DNA of 8,281 nucleotides, taken from positions 2,249 through 10,529 of the forward strand of contig VFMC01000221.1 of assembly GCA_006515795.1 (NCBI GenBank), in the 5' to 3' direction. Below, piece by piece: positions 1 through 6,677 of this stretch; positions within the stretch are counted from its first letter, which is position 1; the number at the start of each line of letters is the position of its first letter. The notes under the pieces were generated by a model. That model was not told the origin of the DNA. It saw only the letters and a list, made by a program, of their open reading frames with translations, and did no database searches. The position numbers and the translations under genes were made by a program. Source of the DNA: Acidimicrobiaceae bacterium. Lineage in GTDB: Bacteria; Actinomycetota; Acidimicrobiia; Acidimicrobiales; Ilumatobacteraceae.

Positions 1-1701
1 CTTGGCGAGCTCGTCGTTGTCGATGATCGGGAACGGGAGCGACAGCTGCATGCAGCTCTCGGGGCCGGGAGCGAGCAGGTTGGCCTCGGGCCCGACCGCC
101 GAGCTGACGGCCGTGACCACCTCCTCACGGATCGCGTCGAGCGGCGGGTTCGTCACCTGGGCGAACAACTGTTGGAAGTAGTCGAACAGCAACCGCGACC
201 GCTCGCTGAGGATGGCGATCGGCGTGTCGGTGCCCATCGAGCCGAGCGGCTCGAGACCGTTGCGCGCCATCGGCCCGATGATCAGCTTCAGCTCCTCGTG
301 GCTGTAGCCGAACATCTGCTGGCGGCGGAGCACGCTCACGTGACTGAACACGATGTGCTCACGGTCGGGCAGCTCGCCGAGCTCGGTCATCCCGTCGGCG
401 AGCCACTGCCCGTACGGGTGCTCGGCGGCGAGGGTGCGCTTGATCTCGTCGTCGTCGACGATGCGTCCCTGCGCGGTGTCGATCAGGAACATGCGGCCCG
501 GCTGCAGGCGGCCCTTGCGGACGATCTTGGCCGGATCGAGGTCGATCACGCCCACCTCGCTCGCCATCACGACGAGGTCGTCGTCGGTGACCCAGTACCT
601 GCTCGGGCGCAGGCCATTGCGGTCGAGCACCGCGCCGATCACGGTGCCATCGGTGAAGGCCACGCTGGCCGGACCATCCCAGGGCTCCATCAGCGAGGCG
701 TGGAACCGGTAGAACGCGCGCTTGCCGGCGTCCATCGTGTCGTGGTTCTCCCAGGCCTCCGGGATCATCATCAGCATCGCGTGGGCCAGGCTGCGCCCAC
801 CCAAGTGCAAGAGCTCGAGCACCTCGTCGAAGGTGGCCGAGTCGCTGCCACCCGGTGTGCAGATCGGGAAGGCCCGCTCCAACCCGGGCAGCAAGTCGCT
901 GTGCAGCATCGCCTCACGGGTGCGCATCCAGTTGCGGTTCCCCTGCACGGTGTTGATCTCGCCGTTGTGGGCGATGTAGCGATACGGGTGGGCCAGAGGC
1001 CAGCTGGGGAAGGTGTTGGTGCTGAACCGGCTGTGCACCAGTGCGAGCGCGCTCTCCAGCCGCTCGTCGGCGAGGTCGGGGAAGAACTCGGCCAGCTGAG
1101 GCGTGGTGAACATGCCCTTGTAGACCAGCGTGCGGCTGCTGAGGGAAGGGAAGAACGTGCTCTGCTCGGGTGGCAGATCGTGCTCGATCCGCTTGCGGAC
1201 GACGAACACCTTGCGATCGAGGTCGATCCCGGCAGAGCCCGAGGGGTCGGCCACGAACAGCTGCTTGAAGCCGGGCATCACGGCTCGGGAGCTCTTGCCG
1301 AGGCATTCGGGCTGGACCGGCAGCTGCCGCCACCCCAGCACCACCAGGCCCTCGTCGGTGACGATCGACTCGATCGATGCCTGAGCCTTCTCGGCATCTC
1401 CGTGATCCGCCGGCAGGAAGGCCAGCCCGACGGCATAGGCGCCGGCGACGGGCAGCTCGAAGCCTGCGACCTGGCGCATGAACCGGTCGGGTACCTGGAT
1501 CAAGATGCCGGCGCCGTCGCCGCTGTCGGTCTCGGCGCCGGTCGCGCCGCGGTGCTCCATGTTGCACAACGCACCGATGCCGAGCGACACGATCTCGCGA
1601 CTCGCCACGCCACGAACGTTGGCCACGAACGAAACGCCGCAGGCATCGTGTTCGAATCGCGAGTCGTAGAGACCCGACGGCGAGGGAAGGTCGGAACGCA
1701 T
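1..1701 (-). CDS. gltB: Glutamate synthase large subunit, N-terminal part (runs off the left edge)
   Basis: This is the alpha (large) subunit of glutamate synthase, which transfers the amide nitrogen of glutamine to 2-oxoglutarate to give two glutamates. It acts in the cytoplasm with the small subunit GltD, which is not in this window. The minus-strand frame is open from ATG at 1701 to the edge (567 of roughly 1500 residues). Residues 17-26 read EHDACGVSFV; Cys21 is the expected N-terminal nucleophile of the class II glutamine amidotransferase domain, exposed after removal of a 20-residue propeptide. Further hallmarks are MEHRGATGAETDSGDGAG near residues 48-65, HSRFSTNTFPSW around 220-235 and AHNGEINT around 240-250. 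The visible C-terminal end, LPFPIIDNDELAK, matches the entry to the central domain. The start is supported by GGAG 8 nt upstream and by its position 20 residues before Cys21. No internal stops or shifts were seen. A 559-codon antisense frame overlies it and is not a gene. Confidence 0.96.
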   Translation of the reverse strand, partial: MRSDLPSPSGLYDSRFEHDACGVSFVANVRGVASREIVSLGIGALCNMEHRGATGAETDSGDGAGILIQVPDRFMRQVAGFELPVAGAYAVGLAFLPADHGDAEKAQASIESIVTDEGLVVLGWRQLPVQPECLGKSSRAVMPGFKQLFVADPSGSAGIDLDRKVFVVRKRIEHDLPPEQSTFFPSLSSRTLVYKGMFTTPQLAEFFPDLADERLESALALVHSRFSTNTFPSWPLAHPYRYIAHNGEINTVQGNRNWMRTREAMLHSDLLPGLERAFPICTPGGSDSATFDEVLELLHLGGRSLAHAMLMMIPEAWENHDTMDAGKRAFYRFHASLMEPWDGPASVAFTDGTVIGAVLDRNGLRPSRYWVTDDDLVVMASEVGVIDLDPAKIVRKGRLQPGRMFLIDTAQGRIVDDDEIKRTLAAEHPYGQWLADGMTELGELPDREHIVFSHVSVLRRQQMFGYSHEELKLIIGPMARNGLEPLGSMGTDTPIAILSERSRLLFDYFQQLFAQVTNPPLDAIREEVVTAVSSAVGPEANLLAPGPESCMQLSLPFPIIDNDELAK

Positions 1702-1709
1702 GTTGTCTG

Positions 1710-1713
1710 CTCC
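1710..1713 (-). promoter_or_regulatory. Ribosome binding site of gltB
   Basis: On the minus strand GGAG lies 8 nt before the ATG at 1701. It fixes the start of gltB, in agreement with the propeptide length expected before Cys21. Confidence 0.6.
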
Positions 1714-1724
1714 ACAGAAGTCGG

Positions 1725-1753
1725 TGTTACGGCTGGAGTGGCGCACGAGGCAA
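1725..1753 (-). promoter_or_regulatory. Possible sigma-70-type promoter for gltB
   Basis: In the 103-bp gap upstream of gltB the minus strand carries TTGCCT (1753-1748) and, after 17 nt, GTAACA (1730-1725). Spacing is right, but the -10 element is a poor match to consensus. A transcript would start near 1718, giving a short leader of about 17 nt that includes the GGAG. The rest of the gap shows no strong hairpin to end the upstream crotonase gene, so read-through into gltB is possible. Confidence 0.2.
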
Positions 1754-1804
1754 CGCTGGCTCGGACGGTGACGTCGATGCTACCTGGTTCCCGACGCCCG
1801 GGTC

Positions 1805-2638
1805 CTACGCGTCGCGATAGTTGGCAGCCCGCTTCTCGAAGTTCGCCATGACGGCTTCGACCTGATTGGGCCGTCCGACCAGCGAGCCGATCACTCGACG
1901 CTCCTCGGCGAACTGAGCTGCCGCCCGCTCGTGCAACAGTCCGTTGATCAGAGCCTTCGCGCCGCGCACCGCATCGGGGCTGCGATCGGCGATCTCTCTG
2001 GCCATCGCCATCGCATCGACGTGCGGGGTCTCCGACAGACGGGTCGCCAGCCCGATCGTTTGGGCTTCACGGCCATCGAACACGCGGGCGGTGAAGGTGA
2101 GCTCTTTGGCCACGTCGGCACGCACGAGTTGCGAGAGCATCAGGGTGCCGGTCATGTCGGGCACGAGGCCCCAGTGCACCTCGCGCACGCTGAGCTGAGT
2201 GTCGGGGTGCACGATGCGGATGTCGGCGCCGAGCGCGATCTGGATGCCCCCACCGAGCGCATGCCCGTGCACGGCGGCGATGACGGGCACCGGCACCTCC
2301 TGCCACACCCAGCACACCTGCTGGCCGAGATGCGTGATCCGGCCCTGCTGCAACGAACCCGGATTGCCTTCGTCGTCGGCGGTACCGGCGCCGGCCTGCC
2401 GGCCGCCGGCACCGGCCATCGTCTGGAAGCTCGCGAAGTCGAGACCGGCACAGAACGACGAACCCTCCCCACTGAGCACCACGGCGCGGACCCCAGGCTC
2501 GGTCTTCAGGCGCTCACCAGCGTCGGCCAGAGCTGTGAACATCTTCCCGTCGAGCGCATTGCGCTTGTCGGGGCGCGCCATGCGCACATCAGCGACACCG
2601 TGGGAGATGGAGATGTGGACGCGGTCGGATTCGCTCAT
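1805..2638 (-). CDS. Crotonase-family enoyl-CoA hydratase/isomerase (dienoyl-CoA isomerase-like active site)
   Basis: This 277-residue protein has the full crotonase fold and probably acts on an acyl-CoA in fatty-acid or related acid breakdown in the cytoplasm. The oxyanion-hole regions are SSFCAGLD (60-67) and HALGGGIQIALGADI (126-140). The first catalytic Glu of enoyl-CoA hydratases (GGGxEL) is Gln133 here. The second Glu is kept as Glu153 in VREVHWG. Asp161, eight residues further on (LVPDMTG), sits where delta3,5-delta2,4-dienoyl-CoA isomerases carry their catalytic Asp, and the following KELTFTAR also resembles that branch. Residues 73-94 form a Gly/Ala-rich loop. ATG at 2638 gives the usual N-terminus; no clear Shine-Dalgarno precedes it, so translation may depend on the methyltransferase gene ending 17 bp upstream. 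Family assignment is firm; hydratase versus isomerase activity is inference. Confidence 0.9.
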   Translation of the reverse strand: MSESDRVHISISHGVADVRMARPDKRNALDGKMFTALADAGERLKTEPGVRAVVLSGEGSSFCAGLDFASFQTMAGAGGRQAGAGTADDEGNPGSLQQGRITHLGQQVCWVWQEVPVPVIAAVHGHALGGGIQIALGADIRIVHPDTQLSVREVHWGLVPDMTGTLMLSQLVRADVAKELTFTARVFDGREAQTIGLATRLSETPHVDAMAMAREIADRSPDAVRGAKALINGLLHERAAAQFAEERRVIGSLVGRPNQVEAVMANFEKRAANYRDA

Positions 2639-2655
2639 CGGCGAAGTCTGTCAGG

Positions 2656-3483
2656 TCAGTTCTTGATCGCCTGCAGCGTGTAGGTGGCGGCTAGGCGCTC
2701 GGGTTGGTCGCGTAGCGTCCACTCGCCCAACTCGTCTTCGATCATCGCGTCGCCGGCGACGTTCCACGGAACCGACCGATGCTCTGTGAACTCCGTGAGC
2801 GACATGCCTGCGTCGATGACCGCCGTGATGATCTCGCCGAGGCCGTGGTTGAAGTGGATGATGTCGGGGGACGAGACGCTGCCCTCGTGTTCCACGTAGG
2901 TGCTCGGCTCGCTGAAACGCGTTCCCCCGGCTACCTCGAAGTAGGGGTGCTCGATCACCAACAGGCCGTCCGGGCGCGGGTCGCACAACGCCCAGACCAC
3001 CGGGTGTCCCTCGCGGATGAACAGGCGGCCACCGGGCTTCAACAAGCCCGCCACCACCTCTGCCCACCGCCGGACGTCGGGCAACCAGCACAACGCCCCG
3101 ATACCGGTGTACACGAGATCGAAGCGCCCGGTTCCGAGGGCGTCGACCGCCCCGTAGGCATCGCTCTCGACGTAGTCGATGTCGGCGCCGCAATCGGCCG
3201 CGAGCCGCCGGGCCACGTCGAGCGCCGCCGCCGAGAAGTCGAGCCCGGTCATCGTCGCCCCGAGCCTCGCCAACGAGAGCGTGTCTGTGCCGATGTGACA
3301 CTGCAGGTGGAGGCCGCGCAGACCATCGACGCTCCCGAGCCGGGGCTCATCGAAACGGACGACACCTGATAGGAACCCGGGCTCGTCGCGGAACCGTTCG
3401 AGGTCGTAGCCGTGCTCGTGGATCGGCACCCGGCTGTTCCAGTTGGCGAGGTTGATCTGTCGGTAGTCGTCCGTCGGATCCAT
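2656..3483 (-). CDS. Class I SAM-dependent methyltransferase
   Basis: This 275-residue protein is a Rossmann-fold methyltransferase using S-adenosylmethionine; the acceptor is unknown. Motif I is LHLQCHIGTDTLSLARLGA (58-76), with the acidic residue that would bind the ribose hydroxyls at Asp82 in GLDFS. A motif II-like strand, FDLVYTGIGALCWLPD, covers 121-136, and motif III, LLKPGGRLFIREGHP, covers 147-161. The N-terminal INLANWNSRVPIHEHGYDLERF stretch (10-31) is split here only for description: INLANWNSR then VPIHEHGYDL. It is typical of a widespread but functionally unassigned actinobacterial methyltransferase group, as I recall it. Start is ATG at 3483 with no strong Shine-Dalgarno; two upstream ATGs are out of frame. 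The downstream crotonase begins 17 bp after the stop, so the two are likely co-transcribed. An inverted repeat lies in the 94-bp upstream gap. Confidence 0.9.
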   Translation of the reverse strand: MDPTDDYRQINLANWNSRVPIHEHGYDLERFRDEPGFLSGVVRFDEPRLGSVDGLRGLHLQCHIGTDTLSLARLGATMTGLDFSAAALDVARRLAADCGADIDYVESDAYGAVDALGTGRFDLVYTGIGALCWLPDVRRWAEVVAGLLKPGGRLFIREGHPVVWALCDPRPDGLLVIEHPYFEVAGGTRFSEPSTYVEHEGSVSSPDIIHFNHGLGEIITAVIDAGMSLTEFTEHRSVPWNVAGDAMIEDELGEWTLRDQPERLAATYTLQAIKN

Positions 3484-3522
3484 GCATCAAGCATCGCACC
3501 GCTCGGCCACCACCCCAACTTT

Positions 3523-3557
3523 GTCGGTCTCGACAGGTTCAGCCGGTCGAGACCGAC
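3523..3557 (-). terminator. Perfect 12-bp inverted repeat between the MscS-like and methyltransferase genes
   Basis: GTCGGTCTCGAC (3523-3534) and GTCGAGACCGAC (3546-3557) are exact reverse complements around an 11-nt loop. A further 6-bp pairing, CCCAAC (3514-3519) with GTTGGG (3567-3572), can extend the stem across internal loops. It begins about 20 nt after the stop codon of the MscS-like gene in the direction of transcription, so it could end the four-gene transcript and isolate the methyltransferase unit. No U-rich tail follows on either strand, so it would be a tail-less terminator. The GGTCTCGACAGG core also resembles short palindromic repeats common between genes in actinobacteria, so a REP-like element is the main alternative. 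No second copy is in the window. Confidence 0.45.
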
Positions 3558-3577
3558 GCAGATCGGGTTGGGACCGG

Positions 3578-4447
3578 TCAGTCGTCGGCGCCGACGACCG
3601 TCGGTGGTTCGCTTGCAGGTGGCTCGCGCAGCTCGATGTCCATCTCGCGGAGCACGACCGCGATCCGTCGCCGTAGCTCGCGGGCGACCTTCCACTGCTG
3701 CGCGGGAAGCGTGCGGCCGACCATCCGGAGCTGCACCGTGCTGGTGCCCAGATCGTCGAGGCCCGCCACCCGTGGGCCGTCGATCAGCAGCGGCGTCCAC
3801 TTCGGGTCGGCCGCGAGCGCAGCGCCTACCTGATCGAGACGCGCCGCAACCGGTTCGAGATCGACGTCGCGATCGAGGGGGACGATGACGATCATCCGCG
3901 CCCAGTCGCGCGAGGCGTTCACGGTCTGGCGGAGCTCGCCGTTGGCAACCGTGACGAGGTCGCCATCCAAGGTGCGCAGCTTGGTGACGCGAAGCGTCAC
4001 TTCTTCGACGAGACCCTCCACCCAGCCCACCATCGTCATCGGGCCCACGCGCACGAGGTCGCCGACACCGAACTGGCGCTCGGACAGGATGAAGATGCCG
4101 GCGAGCACGTCCATCTCGATCAGCACCCAGATGATCGAGACGAACACGATCGAGAAGTTGACCGCCCATCTGACGGCGCCCACCAACGCCTGCCGATGGG
4201 CGCCCAGGGTCGCCGTGCCGCGCTCGGCGCCGGCCTGCTCGCGCCGCTCCGCGTCGAGCCGCCGTGTCTGGCGTCGAGCGACGAAGGCGACGACCTGGGT
4301 CGCCAGCCCGGCGACGACGACGATCGCGACGATCTTCAGGCCGGCGGTGGACGACCAGTCCGTGAACCGCGTCCAGCGCGACGCCACCGTTTCGTCAACC
4401 GATATCGGACCCAATCTGATCACGCGTCGAATTGTGGCAGACGGCAT
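3578..4447 (-). CDS. MscS-family mechanosensitive channel protein lacking the pore helix TM3
   Basis: MscS channels are membrane heptamers that release solutes on hypo-osmotic shock. This 289-residue protein has hydrophobic segments at about 36-57 and 88-111. The cytoplasmic beta domain follows: AGIFILSERQFGVGDLVRVG (116-135) and LRTLDGDLVTVANGELR (158-174). An alpha/beta region continues to about 270. Between IEMDV (110-114) and LAGIFIL the family normally has about 25 residues forming the Gly/Ala-rich pore helix TM3a and the GFGAQ-like turn; these are absent with the frame intact. The protein as written probably cannot form a normal pore. ATG at 4447 was chosen; TTG at 4453 is in frame and possible, and neither has a clear Shine-Dalgarno. 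The gene follows the GntR gene by 33 bp, across a GC-rich tandem repeat, and is probably the last of its operon. Family assignment is firm; function is doubtful. Confidence 0.87.
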   Translation of the reverse strand: MPSATIRRVIRLGPISVDETVASRWTRFTDWSSTAGLKIVAIVVVAGLATQVVAFVARRQTRRLDAERREQAGAERGTATLGAHRQALVGAVRWAVNFSIVFVSIIWVLIEMDVLAGIFILSERQFGVGDLVRVGPMTMVGWVEGLVEEVTLRVTKLRTLDGDLVTVANGELRQTVNASRDWARMIVIVPLDRDVDLEPVAARLDQVGAALAADPKWTPLLIDGPRVAGLDDLGTSTVQLRMVGRTLPAQQWKVARELRRRIAVVLREMDIELREPPASEPPTVVGADD

Positions 4448-4455
4448 GCACAATT

Positions 4456-4480
4456 GGCGCCCAGCGGGCGCCCAGCGGGC
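4456..4480. repeat. 11-bp tandem repeat forming a hairpin between the GntR and MscS-like genes
   Basis: The unit GGCGCCCAGCG occurs at 4456-4466 and 4467-4477, followed by the first bases of a third copy (GGC, 4478-4480). GGCGCCC (4456-4462) and GGGCGCC (4466-4472) pair perfectly around a 3-nt loop, giving a very stable 7-bp GC stem. It fills nearly the whole spacer between the GntR stop codon and the MscS start, ending 8 nt before the ATG at 4447. It could lower expression of the MscS-like gene or simply reflect replication slippage. Confidence 0.7.
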
Positions 4481-5206
4481 TCAGTCCACGAGCCGCAGCC
4501 CGGCGGGCAACGTGCTCGGCTCGGCGATGGGGAACTCGACCACGAACTCCGTTCGGTTGGCGGGGAAGACGTGCTCGCTCATCAGCACCGGTCGCCCATG
4601 GGTGTCGGTGGTGATGCGCTCGCAGCGCAACACGGGGCTCGATGGCGGCACGCCGAGCAGCGCCGCGTCGGCGACTCCCACCGCATCGGCGCCGATGGTC
4701 TGCGTGGCGCCACGCAACGTGACACCCAGCAACTCGTAGAACGGCCTCCGCTCGACCTCGCTGCGGCTCAAGTGCTGTCCGAGCTCGGCCGGGCACCAAA
4801 CCGTGACGACGGCGAACGGCTCGCCGTTGGCCAAGTTGAGCCGCTTCACGCGCAGCACGTGATCCGTGCCGAGCACGGCTGCCACCCTGGCCGGAGCCGT
4901 GCGAAACGCAAACTCGAGCACGCGTCGCTCCGGGTTCAAGCCGCGCCGTTCCAGCTGCCCCTCGATCGTGCCGAGCTCGTCGATGCGCTGACGCAACGGC
5001 TCGCCGGCCACGTACCAGCCGAAGCCCTGGCGCGCATCGACGAGGCCCTCCTCGCGGAGGATCTCGAGTGCGCGCCTGATCGTGACGCGGCTGACACCGA
5101 ACTCGGCGGAGAGCTCGCTCTCGCTCGGCAGCACCCGACCGGCCCCGACCGAACCGAATCGATCGCGCAGCTCCTCGGCGATCTGCTGGTACCGGATCGT
5201 CCTCAT
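4481..5206 (-). CDS. GntR-family transcriptional regulator, HutC/UTRA type
   Basis: This 241-residue protein is a DNA-binding regulator, probably a dimeric repressor released by a small ligand. Residues 4-68 form the winged helix-turn-helix, with IRYQQIAEELRDRF at 4-17, the family signature LPSESELSAEFGVSR at 26-40 and VTIRRALEILREEGL at 41-55. The rest, to about residue 235, is the UTRA effector domain, which in this family binds sugars, amino-sugar phosphates or other small organic molecules. The start ATG at 5206 overlaps the stop of the upstream GHMP kinase in an ATGA junction, indicating translational coupling; an in-frame GTG at 5227 would add 7 residues but lacks a Shine-Dalgarno. Position within the VOC-kinase-regulator unit suggests that it controls that unit and that its ligand is related to the kinase substrate. 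The ligand is unknown. Confidence 0.93.
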   Translation of the reverse strand: MRTIRYQQIAEELRDRFGSVGAGRVLPSESELSAEFGVSRVTIRRALEILREEGLVDARQGFGWYVAGEPLRQRIDELGTIEGQLERRGLNPERRVLEFAFRTAPARVAAVLGTDHVLRVKRLNLANGEPFAVVTVWCPAELGQHLSRSEVERRPFYELLGVTLRGATQTIGADAVGVADAALLGVPPSSPVLRCERITTDTHGRPVLMSEHVFPANRTEFVVEFPIAEPSTLPAGLRLVD

Positions 5207-6231
5207 CGCAGACCACCGGTCTGCCACTGTGCGGACCCGGGGGAACGAGGATCCTCGTGCTCGAAGAGATGAGCTACCACCCCGTGCGTCGCCACCGGTG
5301 CGTCGAGCAGTTGCCAGAGGGCTTCGGCCTCGATCGCCTCACACAGCCGACGGTCGGCGTCGGGGTCGACCGGGCCGAGCACGACCATCGACCCTCCACG
5401 ACCGCCCGCCCCGTTCACCTTCCATCCCCGCGCCCGGTGCTTCCTTGCGATCTGCTCGAGCAGATGCGCATCGTCTGAGATGAGATCGCGGTGCAGCCGG
5501 GTGAGCGCCGCGTGGTTGCTGATCAGCGCAGCGCCGTAGGCCTCGAGGTCGCCTACCTTCAGAGCTACGGCGGCAAGGTGTGCTGCGTCGCGGATTCGGT
5601 CGAGCGCCAGCATCGAGGCATCGGACATCACGGTGGCCATCACCATCGAGTGGAGCGCCGAGGAGTCGTGCGAGCGCCCGAAGTACACCGCGCGACGGAC
5701 CTCCGGGAAGTTGACCGCCAAGCGGTTGATCCCGCCGAACGACGAGGCCCAGTGATCTTGCACCCCCGACTCCCTACCCGACGACAGTTCGCAGCCGTGC
5801 GCCACCCTGGCAACATGAACGCGCGACTGCCGCTCACCGCGGGCGGCCCGCAGCGCAGCAACCAACGCCACCATCACTGCGGCCGAGCCGCCGAGCCCGG
5901 CTCCGGGGACGACACCGTCGCCGATCATGATCCGGGCCTCACCGCTTGGCGGAAGCGCAGAGATCGCCGACTCGATCATCGGGTGATGTCCCGGCGGGGC
6001 CGAGGGATCCATCGTGTAGGTCGACCCGTCGATCCCGGTGGTGACGAGCACACTTGCCTCGGCCTGCGGATCGAGGTCGATGCGCACCTCGACTCGGCGC
6101 TCGATCGCCACGCTGCACACCAGTCCGTACTCGGCGAACCAGGTGTCGGTCCACCCGCCGACGTCGGCCGTCCTGACTGGCGAGGACGCGAGCACCGAGA
6201 ACGACCGTTCGGGGATCGAAGCCGACATCAT
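5203..6231 (-). CDS. GHMP-family sugar kinase (heptose-7-phosphate/fucose kinase-like)
   Basis: This 342-residue protein should phosphorylate a small substrate with ATP, most likely a sugar or sugar phosphate, in the cytoplasm. SSPVRTADVGGWTDT (16-30) is the N-terminal substrate-side motif of the HddA/fucokinase branch. VVPGAGLGGSAAVM (107-120) is the GHMP phosphate-binding loop. SGVQDHWASSFGGIN (155-169) matches the QDxxAxxxGG segment of D-glycero-D-manno-heptose 7-phosphate kinases, with Asp159 the likely catalytic base. KVNGAGGRGGSM (271-282) is motif 3. Length fits the family. The start overlaps the VOC stop by 1 nt (TGATG; the next codon is also ATG), and its own stop overlaps the GntR start by 4 nt, so all three are probably translated in sequence. 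No heptose or lipopolysaccharide genes lie nearby, so the substrate remains open; galactokinase and mevalonate kinase look less likely. Confidence 0.88.
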   Translation of the reverse strand: MMSASIPERSFSVLASSPVRTADVGGWTDTWFAEYGLVCSVAIERRVEVRIDLDPQAEASVLVTTGIDGSTYTMDPSAPPGHHPMIESAISALPPSGEARIMIGDGVVPGAGLGGSAAVMVALVAALRAARGERQSRVHVARVAHGCELSSGRESGVQDHWASSFGGINRLAVNFPEVRRAVYFGRSHDSSALHSMVMATVMSDASMLALDRIRDAAHLAAVALKVGDLEAYGAALISNHAALTRLHRDLISDDAHLLEQIARKHRARGWKVNGAGGRGGSMVVLGPVDPDADRRLCEAIEAEALWQLLDAPVATHGVVAHLFEHEDPRSPGSAQWQTGGLR

Positions 6232-6620
6232 CAGCCGTCGATCAGTTCGAGGCGGTTGCCGAACACGTCATCGAGGTGGCAGCGCAGCGATCCCGGGATC
6301 TCGTCGCTCCAACGCACGTCCAGGCCGGCGCGCTCCACGAAGGCGCGAAGACCGCGCACGACCAGTGCCGGGTGTGCCTTGCGTGCCGGACGAAAGTCGT
6401 GCTCGGCGCCGAGATGCAGCTTGACGCCTGCCGCTTCGAACCAGCAGCCACCTCGGACCGCGAGCGCCACCGGCTTGGCGACCTCGGTCATGCCCAAGGT
6501 CTCGCAGTAGAAGCGGCGCGCCGCGTGCTCTCCACCGACCGGCATGGCCAGTTGCACGTGGTCGATCGCCAGCAGGGCGGGCGGTGTGCTCGGGGGAAGG
6601 TCGTTGTTGCGTTCGCGCAC
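6231..6620 (-). CDS. VOC superfamily (glyoxalase/bleomycin-resistance fold) protein
   Basis: This 129-residue protein is a single VOC module with paired beta-alpha-beta-beta-beta units. The expected metal ligands are visible: His21 in AIDHVQLAMP, His69 in GVKLHLG and Glu125 in GNRLELIDG at the C-terminus. VOC proteins include lyases, isomerases, epimerases, dioxygenases and antibiotic-binding proteins, so the reaction cannot be named. Retention of the ligands suggests an enzyme rather than a bare binding protein. GTG at 6620 is the only start before the conserved IDHVQLAMP strand; no Shine-Dalgarno precedes it, so the message may be leaderless or have a very short leader. Its stop codon overlaps the start of the sugar kinase by 1 nt. 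It is the first gene of the minus-strand unit and diverges from the aconitase gene. Confidence 0.88.
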   Translation of the reverse strand: MRERNNDLPPSTPPALLAIDHVQLAMPVGGEHAARRFYCETLGMTEVAKPVALAVRGGCWFEAAGVKLHLGAEHDFRPARKAHPALVVRGLRAFVERAGLDVRWSDEIPGSLRCHLDDVFGNRLELIDG

Positions 6621-6632
6621 TTGTATTAGAGT
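6604..6632 (+). promoter_or_regulatory. Possible promoter for the aconitase gene
   Basis: TTGTTG (6604-6609) and TAGAGT (6627-6632) are 17 bp apart; the second fits the TANNNT pattern of actinobacterial -10 elements. The transcript would start near 6639, giving a leader of about 69 nt. The -35 element lies inside the start of the divergent VOC gene. Only spacing and weak matches support this. Confidence 0.25.
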
Positions 6633-6640
6633 TGTCTACA
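6622..6640. promoter_or_regulatory. Possible operator in the divergent VOC/aconitase region
   Basis: TGTA (6622-6625) and TACA (6637-6640) form an imperfect dyad of 19 bp within an AT-rich patch that stands out from the GC-rich surroundings. It lies just upstream of the VOC start codon and overlaps the proposed -10 element of the aconitase promoter. GntR/HutC regulators usually bind short dyads near their own operon, so the GntR protein is a candidate binder. The half-sites are only 4 bp, so chance is not excluded. Confidence 0.2.
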
Positions 6641-6677
6641 TCTGCCCGCAGTGCAAGTACCAGTTGTTGCCCGACCC

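Noticed and set aside
1702..1804. GlnR-type nitrogen-control box upstream of gltB
   Set aside because: GTAAC at the expected kind of site is not followed by the second GAAAC half at the right spacing, so I do not claim it.
172..1851. 559-codon plus-strand open frame
   Set aside because: It is antisense to gltB in the same codon register. The minus strand encodes clear glutamate synthase motifs, while the plus frame gives only a His/Gly/Glu-rich sequence with no recognisable domain.
2381..2420. Cluster of GGC/GCC palindromes as a possible regulatory structure
   Set aside because: It lies inside the crotonase gene and is explained by the Gly/Ala-rich loop it encodes.
1931..2683. 250-codon plus-strand open frame
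   Set aside because: Antisense to the crotonase gene, whose active-site motifs are intact on the minus strand.
4196..5272. 358-codon plus-strand open frame
   Set aside because: It lies antisense across the MscS-like and GntR genes and is made of Arg/Ala/His-rich text typical of shadow frames in GC-rich DNA.
5491..6510. 339-codon plus-strand open frame
   Set aside because: Antisense across the sugar kinase and VOC genes, both of which have clear family motifs.
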